64,000 nucleotides of DNA from Celoporthe dispersa (Eukaryota; Ascomycota; Sordariomycetes; Diaporthales; Cryphonectriaceae), in contig WAID01000005.1 of the NCBI GenBank assembly GCA_016584495.1, forward strand, positions 1,500,501 to 1,564,500. The letters are read 5' to 3'. The position numbers and the translations under genes are program-made. Positions 24,376 through 36,883 of the stretch are shown one piece after another. Positions within the stretch are counted from its first letter, which is position 1; every line of letters starts with the position of its first letter. Below the pieces are notes generated by a model. The model was not told where the DNA came from, ran no database searches, and saw only the letters and a list, made by a program, of their open reading frames with translations.

Positions 24376-24542
24376 ACGTTCGTCATTCAATTATTTTTTG
24401 TTTGTGAATGAGGAAGAAGAGTTTGCATTGAGAATATTTTGAACTTAGCTAATTGCCATTTCTTTTTAAATAATAAACAAATTATTATAATAGCATTAAA
24501 ATTCGTTCGATTAAAATTATTAATTATTTTATTATTTGTTAT

Positions 24543-24726
24543 TGTAAAGGGCTAGCCATAGGCCAGCCAAGGGATAGGGTTGCCAGTGGACCAGGGCGGC
24601 ATTCCGTACGATATAAGTAGGCCCATTGCGCTGGCACTTTTCCAGCAGTTAGCTAGAACTGCATATTCAATCTCAATACCATTTAGGCACTCTTTCGAAT
24701 CTATCCAAAAGAGTCAATCCTTCACA
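24543..24726 (+). repeat. 5' LTR (184 bp) of the gag-only element, least mutated copy
   Basis: Begins TGTAAAGG and ends CCTTCACA (TG...CA). It is far richer in GC than its copies at 32532-32715 and in the duplicated segment near 35.8 kb, from which it differs almost only by C-to-T and G-to-A changes. Confidence 0.85.
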
Positions 24727-24799
24727 TAGATTGAACATCCCTTGCTTTCAAAGCCCATAAAGCATTGTATGAGAATGACTTTATGATAACAACTCCCTC

Positions 24800-25575
24800 A
24801 TATCGCCGAACTCGCATTTAGAGACCAGCTCGAGATTTGGGTAATAGAAATGCGCGCGAAGTTCGCAATCGATAAGGAAGCAATTGGAAACGGAACAGCT
24901 CAATTTTTCTATATTTATAGTCAGCTGGGCTCCTTTAAGAACTATTTCTTACTATATATTCTATCAGCAATAATAGTAGATCAAAAGAATCTAAGAGCTG
25001 AAGTTTTTCTGGAGAGAATATGCTAGGTTTTTAGCAATCCTTATAAAAAGAGAAAAAGCTAGCCTTAGCTTAATTATGATTCGGCAGAAAAGGAAAGAAA
25101 TAATAATATTATATCTAGCTTATTAGAAGAAGCTATTATATATAGTAGGAGTGCAAAATTAGCTAGATATATGCAAGATAGTTCTTTTTGCTATATCTCT
25201 CTCTAGCTTATCCAAAGTGCGCTTTAATTGCAAAAAGTAGCTGAATAAGTTCGCAGATTTTATTATACTATTATGCTAATTCAATAGTATATTTACAGTA
25301 AGCTCTGCCAAAGCTATTATAATAAGCTTTTCTCTCAAAAAATCCAATAAAGATCAATATCAATTTAGCAAATGCATTTATCAAATATTATAAATATAGC
25401 AAGCTAGAGTATTATAAAAGGGATTATTCCTAGTATAGAGAGAGATAAGTTCAGATTGCAAGCTTATCGATAAGAGCTAGAAAAAAGGAAAAGACTTTAA
25501 ATAGGATAGGATTGAAAATAGAGAAGCGCAAAATTTTCTTAATATAGATTCTTATTACCCCTAAGCTATATCCGA
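24800..25575 (+). pseudogene. Gypsy-type gag remnant
   Basis: Translating around 24830-25030 gives a stretch like the N-terminal part of fungal gypsy gag (REQLEIWVIEMRAKF, AIGNGTAQFFYIYSQLGSF, EVFLERIC). It continues with several in-frame stops and phase changes to the copia insertion at 25576. Gag forms the particle coat; this copy cannot make it. The continuation after the insertion is at 32091-32531. Confidence 0.6.
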
Positions 25576-26275
25576 TCAAAGATGAAGGTTACTATGCATT
25601 TAGAATCGAGGGGATTATGTAATCAGCTTATGTAATAGTATAGGCGCTTGTTCAAAAGAGGAATAGTAAGAGAGGTTGATTTATATTGTATTGTTGTTGT
25701 TGTTTTTTTTTTTTGCATTCTTTCTTTCCTCGAGAGAGGAAAGGAAAGCATTTATTTATAATTGAACTATTCTAGTTTCTCGAATATTCTATTGCTATTG
25801 ATTTATAATCAACAGCCGTTGATTTGTAAGCATTTATCAGCTATTATAAATCAACGTTGCATTCGTATATATTAGTTATTACGCAGAGAGCTTCGAGGAA
25901 AAATATATAATACGATAAGGTTTGGCTTTCGCTACTTTAGTATTTCTCGAAACTTCTAGCACCTTCTGCTTATATAATATGCTTAGTAAGCAACCCTTTA
26001 TATAATCATATATTATATCACTATATAATATATAGTGATTAGTAATATAGTTTCCTTGGCTCTATAGCTCGTTTAGTTATTGAATAATAAGAGAAATATA
26101 TATATATTTATATATTCGAATTTTTTCGAATATTTATTATTTCTCTTTTCTATTTAAGCATATATAGAAATATATATATATTATTTTATATATTATCAGC
26201 TATAAGTTATTGCTGACGTAATATGATTACGTAATATTTATAGTTATAGTATAAATATAGTTATATATGCTTATA
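25576..26275 (-). repeat. 3' LTR of copia-1 (about 700 bp)
   Basis: Plus-strand ends TCAAAGATG... and ...ATGCTTATA. The same sequence recurs at 31383, 32947, 33564, 34652, 36211, 37196 and 62117. It contains an ATTGTTGTTG microsatellite, a TTGATTTATAATCAA inverted repeat and a TATA-rich end. Confidence 0.9.
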
Positions 26276-26818
26276 CTCTCTCGTAATTCTTTTGCGGGAG
26301 CAAATGAATTAATTATTGAAGTATTTATATATATTTATATATTGAGAAATATTTATATATTTCCTAATAGAGTAATATTTGCTATGCTCGTAAAGCTTAT
26401 TAAGCTTACTCTATAATTATTTTATATATTTATTTGTTTATACACGCATATTATAATTATATATATAGATATATATATATATATATTTCGTCGATCTTTT
26501 TCGCTACTTATAAAGCTTATATACGAATGCTATATTTTTATATTTATATATTGCCAGCATATCCCCTATATATTTCTATAATTAGATAGAAATATATAAA
26601 GCGCAATTATTATTATTATTATATAGCTTCTTTATACTCTTTTTATTATATAAATCATTATTTATATATATTTCCGGATTTTCCATATTATTTGATATAT
26701 TAGCTTGTTTTATAAGATATTTCTGCTAGGGATTCGGCAGACTTTTCGTAAGAAAATCGGCTAATTATTCTTTTATAAGAGTATATATTATTCTTATTTT
26801 ATTATTAGCTATTACTTG

Positions 26819-29800
26819 TTATATATAATAATATATTATATCAATATGCTTAATTCTTTTATAAAATTCAAGATTTTTTGCTAATTTAATAATACTAATA
26901 TTATCTACTAATATAATAAGCATTTCTATATTATATTTTAATTTCAAAGCTGAATTAAAATATTTATATAGATTATTTAAATATATAGCCTCTCTAATAG
27001 CTTCTTTTAAAGCTATATATTCGGCTTCACAAAAGCTAATTGCAATAGTCTTTTGCAATTGAGAATTCCAGCTAATAATATTATTATTAGCTATATTCTT
27101 ATTATTATTATTTGATAGAGAGAATATATAGCTTATTATAAATCTTCTATTATTTATATCATTTGCGAAATCGCTATCGCAATACTTTTTTATTATAAAA
27201 TCAATAGTATTGCAATTATATATTATATCCAAATCGGAGAATTTCAATAAATATTTCCAGATATAGTCTAGCGCTTTAAAATGCTTATTATTAGGATTAC
27301 TTATAAATCTTGAGCAATATATAATACTAAAAGCTAAATCTGAACGAGTCTTTAAAATAAGATATAATAAAGACTCTATATGCTTTTGAAATTCTATTAT
27401 ATTAGTTTTATTCGCTATTGATTTATTTTTATTAAGCTTCTGCTCTGGGATTCCAGGTATTAAAACCGGCTTATAATTATTTATATTTATATTGAATTTA
27501 TCAAAAAGCTTCTTTATATAAGCAGTTTGATGCATATATAACTGCTTTTTCTTATAATCGATATTTAAATCGATTCCTAGAAAGGATTTGGATAGCCCTA
27601 TCTTTTCTATTTCAATATTTTTATATAAATCCTTTTCTAGATTATTTATATTATTATTATTTGCGCTTATTATAAGCATATTATCGACGTAGCAAATTAT
27701 AATTATTAATAGCTCTTTATTTATATATATGCTTTCGTTATACGGACATTTCTCGAAACTGTACTTATATAAAATATTCGAAAGATATTTATTCTAAAGG
27801 CGTAGAGCTTGTTTTAAGCTATATAAAGCTTTATTTAATTTAGCTACCTTATTTTTATATATATTATTATTATATAAACCTAATAATAATTGCATATAAA
27901 TTTCTGCATTAATATCAGCATAAATAAATGCATTTTTCACATCGTATTGCATTATATTATATCCTTTATTTATAGCAATTATAAGCAATATATGCCAGAT
28001 TTCTAAACGATAAGTAATATTAAAAGTATTTAGGTAATCTATATCTAATACTTGATTAAAGCCTTGAATTACTCATCTTGCTTTTATATCGATAGGTTTT
28101 TTCTTTATTTATAATCTAATTAGGATTTATATAATTATTATTTATAGGCTTTTTCTTATATACTCATCTGCTATTTATAGCGACTTTTCCAGAAGGTAAG
28201 TCTATTATATCGAAAGTATTTCGGCTATTTAATATTTTATTTTCTTCTTTTATAGCTAAAAGCTATTCAGAAGCCTCAGAACTATTAAAAGCCTATTTAA
28301 TAGTATTAGGCTCATATATATTCGAAGTTGTTAATATAAATCCTTCTGAAATAAATAAACTAAAGTTATATTCTGTATATAGAATAGTATCTTTAATAGT
28401 TAAAGTAATAGAATCTGTAGAAAATCTATTACTATTGCTATTATTGATATTATTTTCGATAATTTGATTATTATCGAATTCAGAAAGATTTATTATTTCG
28501 AAATCTTTATAATAGTCTTTATTATATTGAGGTATTATTACTTTAAATTTCGAAGTATTATTAGCCGATATATTCGATATATTTTTATTATTATTATTTA
28601 TTATATCGAGAAGTAATATTTCTCTCTTATTATCTTTATTATATATTATTTCTTTTTCGTCTAGTAAATTATATTAATATTCAATTATAGTGCAATCTCT
28701 AATCCATATAGATCTTTTATTGCTTATATTCCAGACTTTATAATTATTATTATTTTCTCTATAGTCAATAAAAGCTAATTTTATAGCTTTTGGATCCAGT
28801 TTATTTCAATAGCTATTATCTTTATAATAAACAATAGATCCTCAAGCTTTTATATTATTTATATTCGGCTTTATTTTATATTTAGCTTTATAAGAAGTAA
28901 TATAATTTAATCCTTTATAAGGCGTTCTATTATATATATATATAGCTGCCAATAAAGCTTCTTCCCAAAAGTATTTAGGAAGATTTGCTATATATAATAA
29001 AGCATGAATCTTATTTAATAGAGTACAATTTATTCATTCTATTAAACCATTAGGCTCTTTTGTATATGAAGGAGTTATATTATGCGTTATTCCAGCTGCT
29101 TTTAAATATATCTCGAAATTATTATTTATATATTCACAGCCATTATCAGTAAAGAATTCTTTTACTCTTTTATTATTATTGTTATTATTTGCTTTATTTA
29201 TAAATGCTTTGAAGGCTTTTAAAGCTTCACTTTTATTTTTAAGCAAATATATCTCGAGAAAAACGGCTCTTTTTATCGAGAAAAGTTATATAATACTTAT
29301 AATTATTATAAGTAGCTAGATTTATAAGCCCTCCTATATCAGAATATATCTATTCGTTTATATTATATAAAAACGAATTATTTTCTGATTTTTTATTTAT
29401 TTTAGCAATGGATTTTGCTTTCAGATATATTTCACATATTTCTTTATTAAATTCCTTTATATCTTCAATTATATAAGCAATATTATTGCTTTTAAAGAAT
29501 TTTATTAAAGCTTGAAGCCCTATATGCCCTAAGCGTATATGCTATTGCTTTATTATATTACTATTATTATTTGAAGAAGTTGAATAAAGAAATTGCTTTT
29601 TCAGAGTAAAAATGCGAGCTTGAATAGTATAAAGCCTATTTTCGCATTTTCCTTTTGATATAAGCATATTTTCTTTATATAAAGCGATAGTATTATTATC
29701 GAATATTGATTTTATATTATAATTAGTTGATAATATATTAATAAATAATAAATTAATTCCTAATTCAGAAATATAATAAACGTTTTTAATAAAGAAATGT

Positions 29801-31011
29801 TTATTGAATTCGATAATAAAATCACTTTCTCCTTTTACTTCTATAGTAGAAGCATTACCCCAATTCACAGTTTTATTTATATAATAATAGTTTGATAATA
29901 ATCGTTTATTAAATATCGTATTTATATTAGCAGCACTATCAACTATGAAAGTATTAAGCTTATATATATTTCTCTTTTGATAATTCTTTTCAGTAAAGAC
30001 TGTATTTGTAAATATATTCAGATTATCTTTATGAGAAATATTAGCTTTTGCTGCTTTATTATTAGGATTATAAGAGTTATTTACCTCGTTGAGATTATTT
30101 TCGCTTATATTATAATCTATTGGATCGTCGGTCGATATATCGATTAAATCAGAGTGATTTTCGATCGATTTATCGTTATATGAGGTAATTAATGCCTCTT
30201 CTCGATTATTTCTTTCTATTCGACTTGGATTATCGCGATTTATTTGTTTATCAGGATTATTCCAGCCTTTTGGGGCTAGCTTAGGATGCAGAAAATAGCA
30301 TTTATCTATTGTATGCTCTGATAATTTGCAATAATTGCAAAATATTCCTTTTGCTTTTTATAAAGCTTTTTCACGCCTTTTTTATTCGAAAAAGTAAATC
30401 TTTTCGAATTTTTTCTTTTTATCCAAAGCAAATAAAATATTCTCTTTCTTTTCTTTTCCTCTTGATTCGTCAATAATAGAGGAAAAAAGAGATTCCATAT
30501 TATATGCTTTTGGATCTTTTCTCAATGCCTGAATAACTCCAGATATAAAGCTTTCATAGCTATTATCTAGGTTATATAAAACCCAGGAAATAATAACCTG
30601 TTCAGGAAGCAATATATCTTTCGATTTAAGATTATCGACAAGTTTTTTAATTTTCGATAAATAGCCTTCAATAGTAGAATAATTCGAAAGGCTATTATTA
30701 AAGAACTCACGGAGAATAAGATAGTCTGTAGTAAATCCTTTAGGATTATATAGATTTTCTAATTTCTCTCAGGCACTTTTAGCCATTTTTTCTGCCCTTA
30801 TATGCAATAAAGGGCTGTCCTCGCATAATAGCTTGATTATAGCGAGAGCTTTTCAGTTGATTTCTTCATCGATTTTGTTATTTACCGAAAGAGGTTTAAC
30901 GGCATTAATATAACTCTTTTCAGTTAAAGCTGCTTCCATTCTAAAAGACCAAATAATATAATTATCTATTCCCTTGAGCTTCAGAATAGCAATCTTATCA
31001 ATAGAAGCCAT
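26819..31011 (-). pseudogene. copia-1 gag-pol polyprotein, broken
   Basis: Start at ATG 31011 (MASIDKIAILKLKGIDNYI, a UBN2-type gag start). Then: gag body to about 30380, CCHC zinc knuckle near 30350-30300 (C-N-Y-C-x4-H-x4-C), gag-pre-integrase region 29868-29542, integrase part 29246-29034 (FTDNGCEY), reverse transcriptase 27988-27680 (YDVKNAFIYADINAEIYM, then YVDN at 27691-27680), and RNase H to 26819 (CDSDFAND, CEAEYIALKEA, RIKHIDIIYYYI). In-frame stops and frameshifts break it. The polymerase active site reads YVDN where copia has YVDD, a GAT-to-AAT change that should abolish activity. Asn, Ile, Lys and Tyr dominate the protein. Confidence 0.88.
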
Positions 31012-31382
31012 TTTCACTTATAAAAGAAATATTTTTTTAAAGAAAAAGGTTATTGAATAAATATATATATATTTATTCGAAGTTATTCGATAAGATATGA
31101 ATTATATAGAAAGCTTCCTTTCTTGTTTAAAACAAGAAAAATAAAAGGAGGCTTAGAAAAAAAGCGTATTTCTTCGTAATATTCCTCGATAGAATCGAAA
31201 GCGTAGATTTCGAAGCCGTTGAGATAAATAGAAGGTTCTTCGTATAAAATTTGATTCTTATAGCGAATATATGCTTGTAAAGCGTCGGCTTGAGATTCCT
31301 CTATAGTGATAAAGAGGAATAGTCGATTGAAAAATCGCTATAAGAGAATTCATTGATTGGTTGCGTATCCGAGCTTATAACT

Positions 31383-32085
31383 TTAAAGACGGAGGTTATT
31401 ATGCATTTAGGATTGAAAGGATTATATAATCAGCTTATGTAATAGTATAAGCGCTTGTTCAAAAGAGGAATAGTAAGAGGGGTTGATTTATATTGTATTA
31501 TTGTTGTTGTTTTTTTTTTTTTTGCATTCTTTCTTTCTTCGAGAGAGAAAAGAAAGACATTTATTTATAATTGAACTATTCTAGTTTCTCGAATATTCTA
31601 TTGCTATTGATTTATAATCAACAGCCGTTGATTTGTAAGCATTTATCAGCTATTATAAATCAACGTTGCATTCGTATATATTAGTTATTACGCAGAAGGC
31701 TTCGAGGAAAAATATATAATATAATAAGATTTGGCTTTCGCTATTTTTAGTATTTCTCGAAACTTCTAGCACTTTCTGCTTATGTAATATGCTTAGTAAG
31801 CAACTCTTCACATAATCATATATTATATTATTATATAATATATAGTAATTAGTAATATGGTTTCCTTAGCTTTATAGCTCGTTTAGTTATTGAATAATAA
31901 GAGAAATATATATATATTTATATATTCGAATTTCTTCGAATATTTATTATTTCTTTTTCCTATTTGAGCATATATAGAAATATATATATATTATTTTATA
32001 TATTATTAGCTATAAGTTATTGCTAATATAATATAATTACGTAATATTTATAATTATAGTATAAATATAATTATATATGCTTATA
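31383..32085 (-). repeat. 5' LTR of copia-1
   Basis: Matches 25576-26275 along its length with mainly transition differences. It is also the left end of the tandem duplication 31383-37195. Confidence 0.9.
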
Positions 32086-32090
32086 TTCGA

Positions 32091-32531
32091 GCTGGAAGCA
32101 AGCTATACCTAAAGCGAAAGTAAAGCTATATCGATTAATCTTGATAATTATTACTTATTAGAGAATACTCTTATTAAGAAACTAATTAAATAGATATTCA
32201 AGAAAAGTAGAGCGAATTTGAATAAAAAAGCTAGAATATTTATTAGTAGCAAAATTAGCTACTATTGCTTATTAATACAAAATCTTCCTATTATATTACT
32301 TATATCGAGAAATAGCTAGAATTAAGCTAGAATTATCTTTTGATATTGCAAATAAAGCAATATTTAGGAATTATAAGATTCTTTGCCAATCCTAATCTGC
32401 TATTGCTATATATATAATGCGAGATAAAAATAAAAGTTTACAAAAAGTATTGAATAAAGCATTGCATTAATAAGCTAATATTGCAATATCTTTTTATAAT
32501 TCTTTTTATAAAATAGATAAAAAAAGAAATA
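32091..32531 (+). pseudogene. Internal tail of the gag-only element
   Basis: This continues the element interrupted at 25575. It has several broken frames rich in stops and no recognised polymerase or integrase motif. A second, RIP-diverged copy is at 35354-35803 in unit B. Confidence 0.5.
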
Positions 32532-32715
32532 TATAAAAAGCTAGCTATAAGCTAGCTAAAAGATAGAATTGCTAATAAATTAGAGCAGCATTTTATATAA
32601 TATAAGTAAGTTTATTGCGCTAGTATTTTTCTAATAATTAGCTAAAACTGTATATTTAATTTCAATATTATTTAGGCACTTTTTCGAATCTATTCAAAAG
32701 AATCAATTCTTTATA
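32532..32715 (+). repeat. 3' LTR (184 bp) of the gag-only element, RIP-mutated
   Basis: Same length as 24543-24726. The TG...CA ends have become TA...TA, and inner GC-rich words such as GGCCAGCC have become TA-rich. The unit B counterpart is at about 35804-35987. Confidence 0.85.
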
Positions 32716-32890
32716 ATTATTTAATTAGCTTTTAATATTTTTTAATTAATTAATATAATTTTAATTTTTTAATAATATTCGTATATTGAATTTTTAATTT
32801 TATTATAAAAAATTTTAATAAAATTTTATTATTATTTAATTTTATTTAATTAATATAATATTTTTTATTAAGCAGCTAAAATATGCAATA
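32716..32890 (+). repeat. copia-2 LTR fragment (A)
   Basis: Resembles 39255-39420 in the same orientation, for example TTAATTAGC...TAATATAATTTTAATTT...AATATTCGTATATTG. The gag-only element appears inserted in this repeat. The unit B counterpart is about 35988-36150. Confidence 0.6.
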
Positions 32891-32946
32891 TATTATAAAT
32901 ATATTACGAAATATTATAAGCTTAAGCTTTTAGCTCGAGCGCTTAA

Positions 32947-34339
32947 TCAAAAATAGAGATTATTATGTATTTAGAATCGAAAAAATTATATAATTAGCTT
33001 ATATAATAGTATAAGCGCTTGTTTAAAAGAGAAATAGTAAAAAGAGTTGATTTATATTATATTATTATTATTGTTTTTTCTTTCTTTCTTTTCTCAAGAG
33101 AGAAAGAGAAAGCATTTATTTATAATTAAACTATTCTAATTTCTCGAATATTCTATTGCTATTGATTTATAATCAATAGCTGTTGATTTGTAAGCATTTA
33201 TTAGCTATTATAAATTAATATTGCATTCGTATATATTAATTATTATGCAAAGAGCTTCGAGAAAAAATATATAATATAATAAGATTTAGCTTTTGCTACT
33301 TTAATATTTCTCGAAACTTTTAGCACTTTCTGCTTATATAATATGCTTAGTAAGCAACCCTTTATATAATCATATATTATATCACTATATAATATATAGT
33401 GATTAGTAATATAGTTTCTTTGGCTCTATAGCTCGTTTAGTTATTGAATAATAAGAGAAATATATATATATTTATATATTCGAATTTTTTCGAATATTTA
33501 TTATTTCTCTTTTCTATTTAAGCATATATAGAAATATATATATATTATTTTATATATTATCAATCAAAGACGGAGGTTACTATGCATTTAGGATCGAAGG
33601 GATTATGTAATCAGCTTATGTAATAGTATAGGCGCTTGTTCAAAAGAGGAATAGTAAGAGGAGTTGATTTATGTTGTATTGTTGTTGTTGTTACTTGCTT
33701 TCTTTCTTTCCTCGAGAGAGAAAGGGAAAGCATTTATTTATAATTGAACTATTCTAGTTTCTCGAATATTCTATTGCTATTGATTTATAATCAACAGCCG
33801 TTGATTTGTAAGCATTTATCAGCTATTATAAATCAACGTTGCATTCGTATATATTAGTTATTACGCAGAGGGCTTCGAGGAAAAATATATAATACGATAA
33901 GGTTTGGCTTTCGCTACCTTAGTATTTCTCGAAACTTCTAGCACTTTCTGCTTATGTAATATGCTTAGTAAGCAACCCTTTATATAATCATATATTATAT
34001 CACTATATAATATATAGTGATTAATAATATAGTTTCCTTGGCTCTATAGCTCGTTTAGTTATTGAATAATAAAAGAAAATATATATATATTTATATATTC
34101 GAATTTCTTCGAATATTTATTATTTCTCTTTTCTATTTAAGCATATATGGAAACATATATATATTATTTTATATATTATTAGCTATAAGTTATTGCTGAC
34201 GTAATATAATTACGTAATATTTATAATTATAATATAAATATAGTTATATATATTTATAATTAATTATAAGTTATTACTAATATAATATAATTATATAATA
34301 TTTATAATTATAGTATAAATATAGTTATATATGCTTATA
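32947..34339 (-). repeat. copia-1 LTR interrupted by a second copia-1 LTR
   Basis: The outer copy runs 32947-33563 and resumes at 34259-34339, ending ATGCTTATA. No target duplication is visible around the outer copy (CTTAA versus AAATT), so it may have arisen by recombination. The unit B counterpart is 36211-36883 and is not interrupted. Confidence 0.8.
33564..34258 (-). repeat. Nested solo copia-1 LTR
   Basis: A complete LTR (TCAAAGACGG... to ...TTTATA) inside the copy above, with target duplication ATCAA (33559-33563) versus ATTAA (34259-34263). It is less mutated than its host LTR and therefore younger. Confidence 0.85.
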
Positions 34340-34651
34340 AAATTAAATAATAATAAGAAATTTTATTAAAATAAAAATAAAAAAATTTTATAAAAAAGAA
34401 ATTTTATAATAAAATTAGAATTTTAATATACAAATATTATTAACAAATTAAAATTATTAAATATTGATTAAATAATAAATAATAGTAATTTTAATCAAAT
34501 TAATAAAATTATATTGAAAGAAAATTTAATTATAAATATATCGAATATTTTTTCTTATTCGAATAGCTAAATAAAATAATTATTAATAAATATAATAATT
34601 TTTTAATTAATTTTCTATTTCTTTAATTTTTCAAATTTTTATTTTTTATTA
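34340..34651 (-). repeat. copia-2 LTR fragment (B), inverted
   Basis: Resembles the reverse complement of about 39120-39450, including ATATATCGAATATTTTTTC and AATAGTAATTTTAATCAAAT, with an internal deletion. Repeated in unit B at 36884-37195. Confidence 0.6.
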
Positions 34652-35348
34652 TCAAAGATAGAAATTATTATATATCGAAGATCGAAAGAATTATATAATT
34701 AGCTTAGGTAATAATATAAGCGCTTATTCAAAAGAGGAATAGTAAGAAAAATTGATTTGTATTATATTATTATTATTATTATGCTTGCTTACTTTCTTTC
34801 CTTGAGAAAGAAAAGAAAAGCATTTATTTATAATTAAACTATTCTAATTTCTCGAATATTCTATTATTATTGATTTATAATTAATAGCTATTGATTTATA
34901 AGCATTTATCAGCTATTATAAATTAATATTGCATTCGTATATATTAGTTATTACGCAGAGAGCTTCGAAGAAAAATATATAATATAATAAGATTTAGCTT
35001 TCGCTATTTTTAATATTTCTTAAAACTTTTAATACCTTCTGCTTATATAATATACTTAGTAAGTAACTCTTTACATAATTATATATTATATTATTATATA
35101 ATATATAGTGATTAGTAATATGATTTCCTTAGCTTTATAGCTTATTTAGTTATTAAATAATAAGAGAAATATATATATATTTATATATTCGAATTTTTTC
35201 GAATATTTATTATTTCTCTTTCCTATTTAAGTATATATAGAAATATATATATATTATTTTATATATTATCAGCTATAAGTTATTGCTAATATAATATGAT
35301 TATATAATATTTATAATTATAGTATAAATATAGTTATATATACTTATA
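34652..35348 (-). repeat. copia-1 LTR at the duplication junction (hybrid LTR)
   Basis: The left flank (ATTTTTTATTA) equals that of the LTR at 37196, while the right flank (TTCGAGCTGGAAGC) equals that of the LTR at 31383. It joins unit A to unit B. Confidence 0.85.
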
Positions 35349-36210
35349 TTCGAGCTGGAAGCAAGCTATACCTAAAGCGAAAGTAAAGCTATATCGATTA
35401 ATCTTGATAATTATTACTTATTAAGGAATACTCTTACTAAAAGATTAATTAAATAGATATTCAAAAAAAGCAGAGCGAATTTGAATAAAGAAGCTAGAAT
35501 ATTTATTAGCAGCAAAGTTAGCTATTATTGCTTATTAATACGAAATCTTTCTATTATATTACTTATATCGAGAAATAGCTAGAATTAAGCTAAGATTATC
35601 TCTTAATATTGCAAATAAAGCAATATTTAGAAATTATAGGATTTCTTGCCAACCCTAGTCTGCTATTGCTATATATATAATGCAAGATAGAAATAAAAGC
35701 TTACAAAGAGTATTGGATAAAGCATTGCATTAATAAGCTAATATTGCAATATTATTTTATAATTCTCTCTATAAAGATAAATAAGAAAGAGAATATATAA
35801 AAAGCTAGCTATAAGCTAGCTAAGAAATAGGATTGCTAATAGATTAGAGCAGTATTCTATACAATATAAATAAGCTTATTGCACTAGTATTTTTCCAATA
35901 ATTAGCTAGAATTGCATATTCAATCTCAATATTATTTAGGCATTTTTTTGAATCTATTCAAAAGAGTCAATTTTTTACAATTATTTAATTAGCTTTTAAC
36001 ATTTTTTAATTAATTAATATAATTTTAATTTTTTAATAATATTCATATATTGAATTTTTAATTTTATTATAAAAAATTTTAATAAAATTTTATTATTATT
36101 TAATTTTATTTAATTAATATAATATTTTTTGTTAAGCAGCTAAAGTATATAATGCATTGCAAATATATTACGAAATATTATAAGCTTAAGCTTTTAGCTC
36201 GAATACTTAG

Positions 36211-36883
36211 TTAAAGACAGAGATTACTATATATTTAGAATCGAAAGGATTATGTAATCAGCTTATATAATAATATAGGCGCTTATTCAAAAGAAGAATA
36301 ATAAAAGAAGTTAATTTATATTGTATTATTATTGTTATTTTTTTCTTTCTTTCTTTTCTCGAGAGAGAAAAGGAAAGTATTTATTTATAATTAAATTATT
36401 CTAGTTTCTCGAATATTCTATTACTATTGATTTATAAGCATTTATCAGCTATTATAAATCAATATTGCATTTATATATATTAATTATTATACAGAGAGCT
36501 TCGAAGAAAAATATATAATACAATAAGATTTAGCTTTCGCTACTTTAATATTTCTCGAAACTTCTAATACTTTCTGCTTATATAATATACTTAGTAAGCA
36601 ACCCCTTCTATAATCATATATTATATTACTATATAATATATAGTGATTAGTAATATGGTTTTCTTAGCTCTATAGCTTGTTTAGTTATTGAATAATAAAA
36701 GAAATATATATATATTTATATATTCGAATTTCTTCGAATATTTATTATTTCTCTTTTCTATTTGAGCATATATAGAAACATATATATATTATTTTATATA
36801 TTATCAGCTATAAATTATTGCTAACATAATATAATTACGTAATATTTATAATTATAGTATAAATATAATTATATATGCTTATA
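36211..36883 (-). repeat. copia-1 LTR of unit B, short internal deletion
   Basis: Counterpart of 32947-34339. It lacks a block of about 27 bases around the TTGATTTATAATCAACAGC segment, probably lost between two TTGATTTATAA words. Confidence 0.8.

Larger units (their letters stand above)
25576..32085 (-). mobile_element. Full-length Ty1/copia element (copia-1), 6.5 kb
   Basis: LTRs 25576-26275 (3') and 31383-32085 (5') flank gag-pol on the minus strand in the order gag, zinc knuckle, integrase, reverse transcriptase, RNase H, which defines copia. Target duplication TCCGA (25571-25575) versus TTCGA (32086-32090), one transition apart. It is inserted inside the gag-only gypsy-type element. GC is about one quarter. 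Confidence 0.9.
24543..32715 (+). mobile_element. Gag-only Ty3/gypsy-type element, split by a copia insertion
   Basis: Bounded by 184-bp direct LTRs (24543-24726 and 32532-32715) and a 5-bp target duplication, GTTAT at 24538-24542 versus ATTAT at 32716-32720 (one RIP-type change). Subtracting the copia element at 25576-32085 and its 5-bp duplication leaves about 1.66 kb, holding a gag-like frame but no room for protease, polymerase or integrase. It is therefore a short non-autonomous LTR element, presumably moved by a relative's enzymes. Confidence 0.75.
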
